From positions 1-6,024 of the forward strand of contig CABYKC010000032.1 of assembly GCA_902519435.1 (NCBI GenBank): a DNA stretch of 6,024 bases, in the 5' to 3' direction. This document shows positions 1 to 6,009 of the stretch, in pieces. Below the pieces are notes generated by a model. That model was not told the DNA's origin and did not search any database. It saw only the letters and a program-made list of their open reading frames with translations. This DNA is from an uncultured Alphaproteobacteria bacterium (GTDB lineage: Bacteria; Pseudomonadota; Alphaproteobacteria; HIMB59; GCA-002718135). Made by a program: the position numbers and the translations under genes. Numbering within the stretch: position 1 is the stretch's first letter; every line of letters starts with the position of its first letter.

Positions 1-1593
1 AAAATTGCTGTTCACCACGGTTCATTAGAAAAAAACTTACGTTTAAAAGTAGAAAATAATCTTAGCAAAGGATTGGTTGACTGTGTTGTTGCGACCTCTT
101 CTTTAGAACTCGGATTAGATTATGGAGATGTAGAAAAAATTATTCAAGTTGGAGCACCAAAGGGAATTAATAGATTATTACAGCGTGTGGGAAGATCAAA
201 TCATAATTTAAATACACCTTCAAAAGCAATTTTAGTACCCACTAATCGTTTTGAATTTATCGAAGCAAAAGCTGCTATTGAAGAAATAAAAAAAAATAAC
301 TTAGATCAAATAGATTTAAAAGAAGGAAGTTTTGATGTTGTAGCTCAACATATTTTTGCAACTGCTTGTGCGGGGCAATTTGATATTAATGATCTCTACA
401 AAGAAATTATCAAAGCATATCCATACAAAAAATTAAAACTTAATGATTTTAAACAATTGATTAATCTCATACAAGATGGCGGATATGTTTTAAAGAATTA
501 TGATCAATTTAAGAGAATCTTCCAATTGAGAGAAAATAAAAATATTTATAAGCTAGTAAATAGAAGAGAAACACGAAAATATCGTATGAATGTTGGAACA
601 ATTATTGAAAATCCGATGTTAAAAATAAAACTTGGAACAAAAACGTTAGGTAATATAGAAGAAGTTTTTATTCAAAATCTTTCTCAAGGTGATTCATTTA
701 TATTTGCTGGTCAAGTTTTAGAATTTCAATCAATGAAAAATAATTTAGTACAAGTTAAAAGAAGTAAATCCTTAATTTCAAAAATTCCATCATACTCTGG
801 AGGCAGAATGCCCTTATCAACAAATTTAGCTAACTCCGTCAGGGCTTTATTATCAAAAAGTAATATGTGGGATTTATATCCAGATCAAATTACTGAATGG
901 TTAAAAAGACAAAAAAATATTTCTACAATCCCAAAAAAAGATGAATATCTAGTGGAACAATTCCCTCGAAAAAAAAATTTTTATACTGTTATCTATACTT
1001 TTGCGGGATGGCATGCCAATCAAACACTAGGGTTTTTATTGCTTAGAGGCTTTAAGGAATTTGATTATAAACCTTTAGGTTTTGTTGCGAATGACTATGC
1101 TATTGTTTTGTGGTCTTTAAAAGAAGTTAAAGAAATTAAAACAATTCTAAATATAGGATTATTAGACAAACATTTGGATAATTATCTTGAAGAAACTTCA
1201 ATAGTCAAAAGATTGTTTAGAGATAACGCAATTATCTCTTGTTTAATAGAAAGAAGGTTGCCAGGAATGGAAAAAACTGGAAAGCAAGTTTTATTTAGTT
1301 CTGATCTAATTTATACAGTACTAAAAAAAAATGAACCAGATCACATTCTTCTACAATCATCATACGAAGATGCAAAAAAGAATATGATTGATTATGATAG
1401 ACTTAGAGAAATCTTAAAAAAAATTGATAAAAAAATTATATTAAAGAAACTAACAAGTATATCACCATTGGCTGTTCCAATTATTCTTGAAATAAATAGA
1501 GAAAATTTATCAAAAAAGGAAACTGATGAATATATTTTAGAAGATTTAGAAAATGAAATATTAAAAGAGGCTAATGTACTATCAATTAATTAA
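1..1593 (+). CDS. Ligase-associated Lhr-type DEXH-box helicase, C-terminal part (5' truncated)
   Basis: The reading frame is open from base 1, so the gene begins upstream; 530 residues are present of a family usually around 800 long. The first RecA domain with Walker A and the DEXH box is outside the window. Visible, numbering from base 1: HHGSL at 5-9, motif V ATSSLELGLDYG at 31-42 and motif VI QRVGRSNH at 61-68, with its arginine finger, which form the second RecA domain. The C-terminal Lhr-core region follows, including TFAGWHANQTLG near 333-343, GFVANDYA, and the strongly family-like stretch around 421-447 (PGMEKTGKQV, SSDLIY, NEPDHILL). Members are ATP-dependent 3'-5' DNA translocases and helicases of a repair cluster with an ATP-dependent ligase, an exonuclease and PdeM. 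The pdeM gene overlaps the end by 20 bp, which supports this assignment over a stand-alone Lhr. A TTG at 73 is internal and not the real start. Confidence 0.95.
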   Translation, partial: KIAVHHGSLEKNLRLKVENNLSKGLVDCVVATSSLELGLDYGDVEKIIQVGAPKGINRLLQRVGRSNHNLNTPSKAILVPTNRFEFIEAKAAIEEIKKNNLDQIDLKEGSFDVVAQHIFATACAGQFDINDLYKEIIKAYPYKKLKLNDFKQLINLIQDGGYVLKNYDQFKRIFQLRENKNIYKLVNRRETRKYRMNVGTIIENPMLKIKLGTKTLGNIEEVFIQNLSQGDSFIFAGQVLEFQSMKNNLVQVKRSKSLISKIPSYSGGRMPLSTNLANSVRALLSKSNMWDLYPDQITEWLKRQKNISTIPKKDEYLVEQFPRKKNFYTVIYTFAGWHANQTLGFLLLRGFKEFDYKPLGFVANDYAIVLWSLKEVKEIKTILNIGLLDKHLDNYLEETSIVKRLFRDNAIISCLIERRLPGMEKTGKQVLFSSDLIYTVLKKNEPDHILLQSSYEDAKKNMIDYDRLREILKKIDKKIILKKLTSISPLAVPIILEINRENLSKKETDEYILEDLENEILKEANVLSIN

Positions 1594-2227
1594 TTTTGGT
1601 GATGAAGAATTTTATGCTTTCTCAAATAAATCTCTTTATTGGAAAAGACTAAATACCCTGATTGTATCAGATTTACATATTGGAAAATCTATTAGTTATG
1701 CAAAGAATAAGCAATTCTTACCTCCATATGATACCAAAGAAATATTAAACGAACTATTTTTTAGCTTAGATAAGATTAAACCAAGTAATTTAATTATAGT
1801 TGGAGATTTGTTACACGATATTTTTTCAACTTTAAGTTTAAAAGATCAAGATCATAAAAATCTTAGTCAATATATGGAAAATACTGATTTCATATGGATC
1901 AAGGGTAATCATGATAAAAATATACAAATTGAAGGTTTTAAAAATTTTACAAATTATGAAATTGATAAATTTTTGTTTACACACATACCTATCGAAACAC
2001 CTTTATTTCAAATTTGTGGTCACTATCATCCAAAAGTAAAAATTGTACACAGAGGGAAAACTATTTTTAAAACATCCTTTGTGCATAATGAAAAAATATT
2101 CATTTTACCAAGTTTTGGAATTTTAACAGGTGGGTTGGATATCAATTCTAAGGAAATAAGCAATGTATTGGGTAAGAAAAATTTGAGTATTTATCCTGTG
2201 GGACAGGATAAAGTTTATAAATTATAA
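1574..2227 (+). CDS. pdeM: Ligase-associated metallophosphoesterase / endonuclease PdeM
   Basis: A 217-residue calcineurin-like metallophosphoesterase with every metal-binding motif in order: SDLHIG (D33, H35), GDLLHD (D78), GNHD (N112, H113), TH (H137) and GHYH (H150, H152). The late LPSFGILTGGL block (179-188) is typical of PdeM. No signal peptide is visible, so it acts in the cytoplasm. The homologue from Pseudomonas putida has been described as a manganese-dependent DNA nuclease of the four-gene repair cluster; a DNA end-processing role here is inferred from that. The ATG lies inside the helicase gene, with GAGG at 1567-1570 only 3 nt before it, so initiation probably depends on translational coupling to the helicase. 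The 3' end overlaps the convergent DUF4149 gene by 13 bp, and no terminator is visible. Confidence 0.93.
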   Translation: MYYQLINFGDEEFYAFSNKSLYWKRLNTLIVSDLHIGKSISYAKNKQFLPPYDTKEILNELFFSLDKIKPSNLIIVGDLLHDIFSTLSLKDQDHKNLSQYMENTDFIWIKGNHDKNIQIEGFKNFTNYEIDKFLFTHIPIETPLFQICGHYHPKVKIVHRGKTIFKTSFVHNEKIFILPSFGILTGGLDINSKEISNVLGKKNLSIYPVGQDKVYKL

Positions 2228-2643
2228 TTAAAGTAATTATTAATCACGATCCCAATTAAAATAACAAAATTCAATACAAATAATAAAACTGAAAGCAAAT
2301 GCATATATTTAAAACTTGAAGATGCTTTTTTATCACCTTCTAATTCTTTATCTCTAAAATCATTAATTTTTGGTGTTAAATAATTTCGATTAATAATAAA
2401 ACTCATAGCCACTATTATTAATAAAATAGAATTTAAAATATTACCTGAAATATAACAAAGGACTAAAGATAAAATGGCTATTATAAATCCAAATAAAAAC
2501 ATTCGAGGAAAAATTGTTCTTAACAATTTACTACTAGCATTAGTACTTAAAGTGGCAAAGACTGAGGGTGATACAACAGCCATAAAGAAAGTCATAGATC
2601 CTATTAAGACTGCTAATAAAAAATTAAGAGTATAAATTATCAT
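2215..2643 (-). CDS. DUF4149 / TMEM205-like integral membrane protein
   Basis: A 142-residue hydrophobic protein with about four predicted membrane segments (residues 3-24, 46-66, 68-86 and 113-137). The family pattern is recognisable: a Pro in the first helix region followed by Phe (SPSVF, 26-29), the FPRMF block at 45-49, then NYLTPKINDFRD (87-98), a charged GDKKAS stretch, and FKYMHLLSVLLFVLN (111-125) with a conserved-looking His115. This resembles DUF4149 (TMEM205-like) proteins, whose biochemical role is unknown. Frame and length are clean. The start is preceded by a hairpin that contains the only SD-like sequence (AAGAG). It lies 37 nt downstream of the TPR gene in the same direction, so it may be co-transcribed with it. 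The tail overlaps pdeM by 13 bp in the opposite orientation. The family call is from recalled motifs only. Confidence 0.75.
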   Translation of the reverse strand: MIIYTLNFLLAVLIGSMTFFMAVVSPSVFATLSTNASSKLLRTIFPRMFLFGFIIAILSLVLCYISGNILNSILLIIVAMSFIINRNYLTPKINDFRDKELEGDKKASSSFKYMHLLSVLLFVLNFVILIGIVINNYFNYNL

Positions 2644-2649
2644 AGGTTA

Positions 2650-2673
2650 AATTGCTCTTCATAAAGAGCAATT
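2650..2673 (-). promoter_or_regulatory. 10-bp perfect hairpin between TPR and DUF4149 genes
   Basis: Arms AATTGCTCTT (2650-2659) and AAGAGCAATT (2664-2673) pair perfectly around a 4-nt loop. On the minus strand the hairpin starts 7 nt after the TPR stop and ends 6 nt before the DUF4149 ATG. It lacks a real U-run (only TTTAACC follows), so it is a poor intrinsic terminator. Its 3' arm holds AAGAG, the only SD-like sequence ahead of the DUF4149 start, which suggests translational control or mRNA 3'-end stabilisation. The structure is seen directly; the function is inferred. Confidence 0.6.
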
Positions 2674-2680
2674 GTAATAG

Positions 2681-3145
2681 TTAAGAATTATCAATTGCTG
2701 ATTTTAATTTTCTATATTCCATAGAATTAGTTCCAGCTAAAGTTTCTAATTTTAACAACATTTCATTTGCTTTATTCATCTTTCCAAGGGTGATGTAAAG
2801 CTCACCTAGATATTCGTGTGCCCCTAAATGTTCAGGGTTTGTCTCTAATGCAATTTGATATGCATCGAAAGCTTTGTCTAAATTTGGCTCACTATGTTTT
2901 CTGTAACTAAATCCAAGTAAATTATACACATCAGCTTTTTTATCACCAAGATCTTTACGCTTAGCCATTTTTTCAAGCAATTTGATCGATTTATCAAATT
3001 TCTTGTAATAAACTAATTCATACGCTTTATCGTAAAGTTTATTAACTTGTTCACCTGCAGATATACTTGAGCTACTGTCGTCTGAACTTGCAGCAGCAAA
3101 TACACCAGAACTAATAAATAATAATGTAAGTAATATTCTAATCAT
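2681..3145 (-). CDS. Exported tetratricopeptide-repeat (TPR) protein
   Basis: A 154-residue protein with an N-terminal signal peptide (MIRILLTLLFISSGVFA, cleavage probably near residues 17-19), then a Ser/Asp-rich linker (19-30) and about three TPR units: roughly 35-68, 71-104 (YNLLGFSYRK through ALETNP) and 105-138 (HLGAHEYLGELYITLGKM). The LGAHEYLGELY block and the closing EYRKLKSAI match small periplasmic TPR proteins common in Alphaproteobacteria, as recalled. TPRs bind other proteins, so a periplasmic scaffold role is likely, but no partner is known. No strong SD precedes the ATG. It lies 57 nt after the DUF4396 gene, in the same direction, with a possible promoter between them. I recall related proteins having a Cys pair just before the EYRKLK-like end; here that region reads AGTNSM and the mature protein has no Cys. 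Confidence 0.88.
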   Translation of the reverse strand: MIRILLTLLFISSGVFAAASSDDSSSSISAGEQVNKLYDKAYELVYYKKFDKSIKLLEKMAKRKDLGDKKADVYNLLGFSYRKHSEPNLDKAFDAYQIALETNPEHLGAHEYLGELYITLGKMNKANEMLLKLETLAGTNSMEYRKLKSAIDNS

Positions 3146-3151
3146 TAAAAT

Positions 3152-3179
3152 CAGATATGTTTGTTTAAACTAATTTCAA
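3152..3179 (-). promoter_or_regulatory. Possible sigma70-type promoter for the TPR gene
   Basis: On the minus strand, TTGAAA (plus 3174-3179) is followed after 16 nt by TATCTG (plus 3152-3157). The -35 matches five of six consensus bases, the -10 only three. Transcription would start just before the ATG, giving a very short leader. A perfect 8-bp palindrome, GTTTAAAC (3163-3170), sits in the spacer. In DNA this AT-rich such matches occur by chance, so this is only a candidate. Confidence 0.3.
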
Positions 3180-3202
3180 TATTCATTTGTGAATTAATTT
3201 AA

Positions 3203-3661
3203 TTAATGGCAGGCAATATTATATTTTTTTAATCTGTAATAATTATATGGCCACGGCGTTAGAAAGCCTGCAAGAAGCATTATAGGTATTACCCACCATA
3301 CAAGTTTAGCGCCACCCATAATAATCCAGTCAACTGCATTCATGGCTATTTCCATAGACACCATTGAGATTAAACTCATTCCTATGGCTGTTTTAAAAGC
3401 TTTGCTGATAATCATTTGTCTTGATAAAACGACAGTCTCTAAAATGATGCTAGTAATAATACCATTAATGATTGCTAGGATCATAATATAAAGAGTAGGC
3501 CAAGGAATGCCAGTTAATTGAAAATAGAGTATGGTTCCAAAATCGCCAATACTACATCCTAGCAAACACCAAGCAGTATTTTTAGCACTTCTTCTCCATG
3601 TATGTTTACATTTCCAATGAAAACGTGGAGCTGGTTTTTTTAATGTTTCAGCAACAGACAT
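3203..3661 (-). CDS. DUF4396 integral membrane protein
   Basis: A 152-residue protein with a basic cytosolic-looking N-terminus (about 1-28) and four predicted membrane segments (around 29-50, 54-79, 88-115 and 119-139). DUF4396 hallmarks are CLLGCSIGDFG (32-42), NGIITSIILET (66-76), GMSLISMVSMEIAMNAVD (94-111), WPYNYYRLKKY (137-147) and the terminal Cys-His. The molecular function of the family is not established. Possible metal ligands are C18, C32, C36, C151, H15, H20, H152, and Met 95, 100, 103 and 107 with E104 along one helix; metal transport or sensing is inference only. The ATG has a good SD, AAGGA at plus 3673-3677, 11 nt upstream inside the end of the propeller gene, whose stop is 5 nt from the ATG. 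That spacing marks a common transcript. G+C is about 37% over the gene, visibly higher than in the helicase. Confidence 0.85.
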   Translation of the reverse strand: MSVAETLKKPAPRFHWKCKHTWRRSAKNTAWCLLGCSIGDFGTILYFQLTGIPWPTLYIMILAIINGIITSIILETVVLSRQMIISKAFKTAIGMSLISMVSMEIAMNAVDWIIMGGAKLVWWVIPIMLLAGFLTPWPYNYYRLKKYNIACH

Positions 3662-3666
3662 TTAAT

Positions 3667-5082
3667 TTATATTCCTTGTTTAAATTCGAATGTATTATTT
3701 ATATCATTAATTTCATAACTATCAATTGTGCCATTAGTCCATTTAATTGTAATATTTTTAATGACTTCACCTTCACGTAAACCGTAATGTGCTACAGGTT
3801 CCATTTGACATAAATATCCTGAACCTGCATCAATAGTCTTGGCATGATTTCTTAAATTCGTATGTAAAGTAACAGTGGCACCTCTAGCTGGAGCACCAAA
3901 AGTGTTGAGAGGTTTAATTCTAATATAATTAGTGTTTAACACATTTGCTTTAAATAAACTTAGCGGCTGAGCTCCAGATTCACCATGAGAAATAAGTAAT
4001 TCCAAAATTCCATCTCCATCAATATCGGCAACAGCAGCACCAGTTCCTAGACCTTGTGCTTCAAGTGCTTCGTCTAATTTGATTTCTTCTAAGTTTCCTT
4101 CACCAAGAATACGAAAGAGTTTATTTGGTTGACCGATGTTATTTAAAAAAATTTCATCATAACCATCATTATCAAAATCAGCCGATATAACTGTTCGTAT
4201 TCTACTTGGTGATCTAAAATCTAATGAGGACATATCGAGAAAGGATTCTTTTTGTTTTACAAAAATACGGTGATATCCCTCCCAGTTACTTGTTATAATA
4301 TCAAGTTCACCTCTATACAAAAAATCAGTTAAAGCAGTTCCTCGACCATTTTGAAAAGTATCTTGCACATTTTTTTCAATTGCAATATCATTAAAATTAC
4401 CATTAATATTTTTATATAAAAAATTTGGACCCCTTTCATTAGCTGCAAATATATCCATATTATCAGAAACTATATGTCCTGAAATTACCGCTCTACCTCC
4501 AGTTATTTGATCTATTCCAAGCATTGGAGCTAAATCTTCAACTTCGTTTTCTTCAATTTCATAAAATCTAGTAGGACCTCCATAATTAGCAACATATATG
4601 CCGTACTTTCCTAATCCATTTCTATCTACACAAACAACAGATCTGCCTGCGGTTAAATTTAAATTTTCTAAATTTTTTTCTAACTCAAAATAATCGAATA
4701 TTTTGTTATTGTTATCTAGTAATCTATCAGAGTATTTTTTTTCTCCACTGTACGTATCAGTATTTAAGAAATAAATTTCCTCAAAACCATCCTGATCAAT
4801 ATCACAAGCAGATACACCAATAGTATTCCTATCTTCATCAATGAATAAAGGATCTTGAATTATGTTAATTAGTTTTCCATTTTTATAGCTAAGAGCTAAA
4901 TTAGAGTAACCAAAACCTGCAACAATAAATTCAAAGGTTCCATCTTTATTAAAGTCAGTTACTGAAACTCCATAACTTAATCGATCGTTATTATTTTCAA
5001 TTATATCTGAAATATTAGAAAAAAATTCTGCCTTAGCCATAGAAGGTATCAATGTAATTAAAATAAAAATTAACTTACGCAT
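3667..5082 (-). CDS. Exported FG-GAP beta-propeller protein with ASPIC/UnbV domain (CRTAC1-like)
   Basis: A 471-residue protein from the ATG at 5082. Signal peptide MRKLIFILITLIPSMAKA, with likely cleavage after AKA at 18. Seven FG-GAP/VCBS-like units begin near 38, 88, 145, 196, 246, 296 and 348, each carrying a D-rich turn then a hydrophobic strand such as EIFLNN or LELLIS. This matches a seven-bladed propeller. Ca-binding-type loops are clear in DFNKDG (43-48), DIDQDG (94-99), DFDNDG (302-307) and DIDGDG (353-358), and degenerate in the middle three. The C-terminal region 386-450 is an ASPIC/UnbV domain: GAPARGATVTL, GSGYLCQMEP, AHYGLREGE, ITIKWTNG. Homologues include animal CRTAC1; bacterial functions are mostly unknown, with adhesion or binding likely. 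A TTG at 5097 would give five more residues and overlap the upstream stop (TTGA), but the ATG gives a standard signal peptide. It lies between the Cys-rich and DUF4396 genes in one operon. Confidence 0.92.
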   Translation of the reverse strand: MRKLIFILITLIPSMAKAEFFSNISDIIENNNDRLSYGVSVTDFNKDGTFEFIVAGFGYSNLALSYKNGKLINIIQDPLFIDEDRNTIGVSACDIDQDGFEEIYFLNTDTYSGEKKYSDRLLDNNNKIFDYFELEKNLENLNLTAGRSVVCVDRNGLGKYGIYVANYGGPTRFYEIEENEVEDLAPMLGIDQITGGRAVISGHIVSDNMDIFAANERGPNFLYKNINGNFNDIAIEKNVQDTFQNGRGTALTDFLYRGELDIITSNWEGYHRIFVKQKESFLDMSSLDFRSPSRIRTVISADFDNDGYDEIFLNNIGQPNKLFRILGEGNLEEIKLDEALEAQGLGTGAAVADIDGDGILELLISHGESGAQPLSLFKANVLNTNYIRIKPLNTFGAPARGATVTLHTNLRNHAKTIDAGSGYLCQMEPVAHYGLREGEVIKNITIKWTNGTIDSYEINDINNTFEFKQGI

Positions 5083-5093
5083 TTCAAGTATTG

Positions 5094-5783
5094 TCAATTT
5101 GCTAATCTAATAAAAATATCGCCCATTCCAAAATTAAGTTCTTCAAGAGGCATACTATTTCTAGCTTCGCACATGGGTCCAGTTATTTGGTCATTTTTTA
5201 TGTAATCAATATCGTAAGCATCACATATCTTTGCATTATGTAATACTCCAATAACAAGTTTATTATCTACTGAGTATGTATATTCTTTATTTAATTCATT
5301 ACCTTCGCAAAAATAATCTCTATTAACAAGTTCGGGAAAATCATTTTTATTACATGGATTATCAATAACGATTGTATAAATGTCTTTTGATTGATCTTTA
5401 AAATCAATGTTGATTTTTTTCGTTTCTGAATATTTCATTACATCGCATAAGCAAGGCCAACAACATTTATAATATTGACCACAAATTCTTTCATCATTTT
5501 CTAAATTAGTGAGAAAAATTTCATCTGGTTGAGCATCTGGAGGAATTATGGAACCTGAAACAGCACAGTATAACTTATTAAATTGCATAAACTCTTCATA
5601 TTCTAAGTTTTGATCTAAAATATATTTAAAAAATCTTGGTCCTGCTGCATTTCTATTCCCATCAGGGAAAATAGTTGACCAATCATTAACAAGTCTTTCG
5701 TACAACTTTTCTGTGTTCGCATTGACTTGAGAAATGAATAAAAATATTGATAAAAATATAATTGTAGAAAGTAATTTTCTCAT
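5094..5783 (-). CDS. Cysteine-rich secreted protein of unknown function (CCWPC motif)
   Basis: A 229-residue protein I do not recognise as a named family. The first 22 residues (ending SQVNA) form a signal peptide with hydrophobic core at 5-19, so it is exported. The mature part has ten cysteines: C73, C101, C107, C108, C111, C113, C144, C159, C187 and C205. Five lie in the compact motif CGQYYKCCWPCLCD (101-114). An even number in an exported protein suggests disulfides; the dense cluster could also bind a metal or cofactor. Around 36-55 is a WSTIFPDGNRNAAGPRFFKY stretch, and PPDAQPDE (81-88) precedes the cluster. There are no membrane helices beyond the signal peptide. It is first in a tight run: the downstream propeller gene starts 11 nt after its stop, or overlaps it if TTG is used. 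No SD is visible before the ATG. Exported, real gene: fairly sure; function: unknown. Confidence 0.8.
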   Translation of the reverse strand: MRKLLSTIIFLSIFLFISQVNANTEKLYERLVNDWSTIFPDGNRNAAGPRFFKYILDQNLEYEEFMQFNKLYCAVSGSIIPPDAQPDEIFLTNLENDERICGQYYKCCWPCLCDVMKYSETKKINIDFKDQSKDIYTIVIDNPCNKNDFPELVNRDYFCEGNELNKEYTYSVDNKLVIGVLHNAKICDAYDIDYIKNDQITGPMCEARNSMPLEELNFGMGDIFIRLAN

Positions 5784-5785
5784 AA

Positions 5786-5815
5786 AAATTAAATAGTTTT
5801 AGCTTTAAAAATGTA
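5786..5815 (-). promoter_or_regulatory. Weak candidate promoter for the Cys-rich/CRTAC1-like/DUF4396 operon
   Basis: On the minus strand a TTTACA hexamer is followed after about 18 nt by TTTAAT, which ends only 4-5 nt before the ATG at 5783. Both hexamers match five of six consensus positions. If used, the message would be leaderless or nearly so, which would agree with the absence of an SD. The region is extremely AT-rich, so chance matches are common. Confidence 0.25.
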
Positions 5816-5893
5816 AATCCCTTGCTTTGAATCAATACTGATCACTTTTTCTGCTTTTTGTTCTTTTTTATGGTAATGTCGCACTTGAAGAAT

Positions 5894-5922
5894 TTGACTT
5901 ATTTTAAGCTAAATACTAGAGA
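5894..5922 (+). promoter_or_regulatory. Candidate promoter of tRNA-Gln
   Basis: TTGACT (5894-5899) matches five of six -35 bases. At the ideal 17-nt spacing lies TAGAGA (5917-5922), a weak -10 with three matches. Transcription would start about 5 nt before the mature tRNA 5' end at 5935, a plausible short leader. Position and the -35 favour it; the poor -10 keeps confidence low. Confidence 0.4.
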
Positions 5923-5934
5923 GTAATCATAATT

Positions 5935-6009
5935 TGGGGCGTCGCCAAGCGGTAAGGCACCGGTTTTTGGAGTCGGCATTCGTAGGTTCGAATCCTACCG
6001 CCCCAGCCA
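5935..6009 (+). tRNA. tRNA-Gln (anticodon TTG)
   Basis: A complete 75-nt cloverleaf. The acceptor stem TGGGGCG (5935-5941) pairs fully with CGCCCCA (5999-6005), with discriminator G at 6006 and an encoded CCA at 6007-6009. D-arm GCC/GGC, anticodon stem CCGGT/GTCGG with loop TTTTGGA and anticodon TTG at 5967-5969, variable loop CATTC, and T-arm GTAGG TTCGAAT CCTAC. The first pair is U1-A72, the pair that marks tRNA-Gln for GlnRS or for the GatCAB amidotransferase; most Alphaproteobacteria use GatCAB. No intron and no mismatches in the acceptor or T stems; the anticodon stem has two G-U pairs. No terminator is visible in the last 15 bases. Confidence 0.97.

Larger units (their letters stand above)
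5784..5934. other. Intergenic region between divergent Cys-rich operon and tRNA-Gln
   Basis: 151 bp with no convincing gene; it is the longest gap in the window and the only divergent one, so it must hold promoters for both sides. Three T-tracts (5846-5850, 5855-5859 and 5864-5869), spaced 9-9.5 bp centre to centre, form a pyrimidine-rich block that may bend the DNA or act as an UP-like element. A small ATG frame at 5870 has 18 codons and no support. Confidence 0.6.

Noticed and set aside
73..75. TTG as start of the helicase
   Set aside because: The frame is open to base 1 and encodes the family motif HHGSL upstream, so the real start is outside the window.
3163..3170. GTTTAAAC palindrome as an operator
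   Set aside because: Eight bases with no extension of symmetry; expected by chance in AT-rich DNA. Mentioned only with the candidate promoter.
3181..3194. ATTCA/TGAAT stem after the DUF4396 gene as a terminator
   Set aside because: Five weak base pairs and no usable U-run; too unstable to call.
3598..3780. 60-codon plus-strand frame across the propeller/DUF4396 junction
   Set aside because: It lies antisense to two well-supported genes, has no family-like features, and its content is explained as the complement of their coding sequence.
5870..5926. Small 18-codon plus-strand frame before the tRNA
   Set aside because: No SD, overlaps the likely tRNA promoter, no recognisable content.
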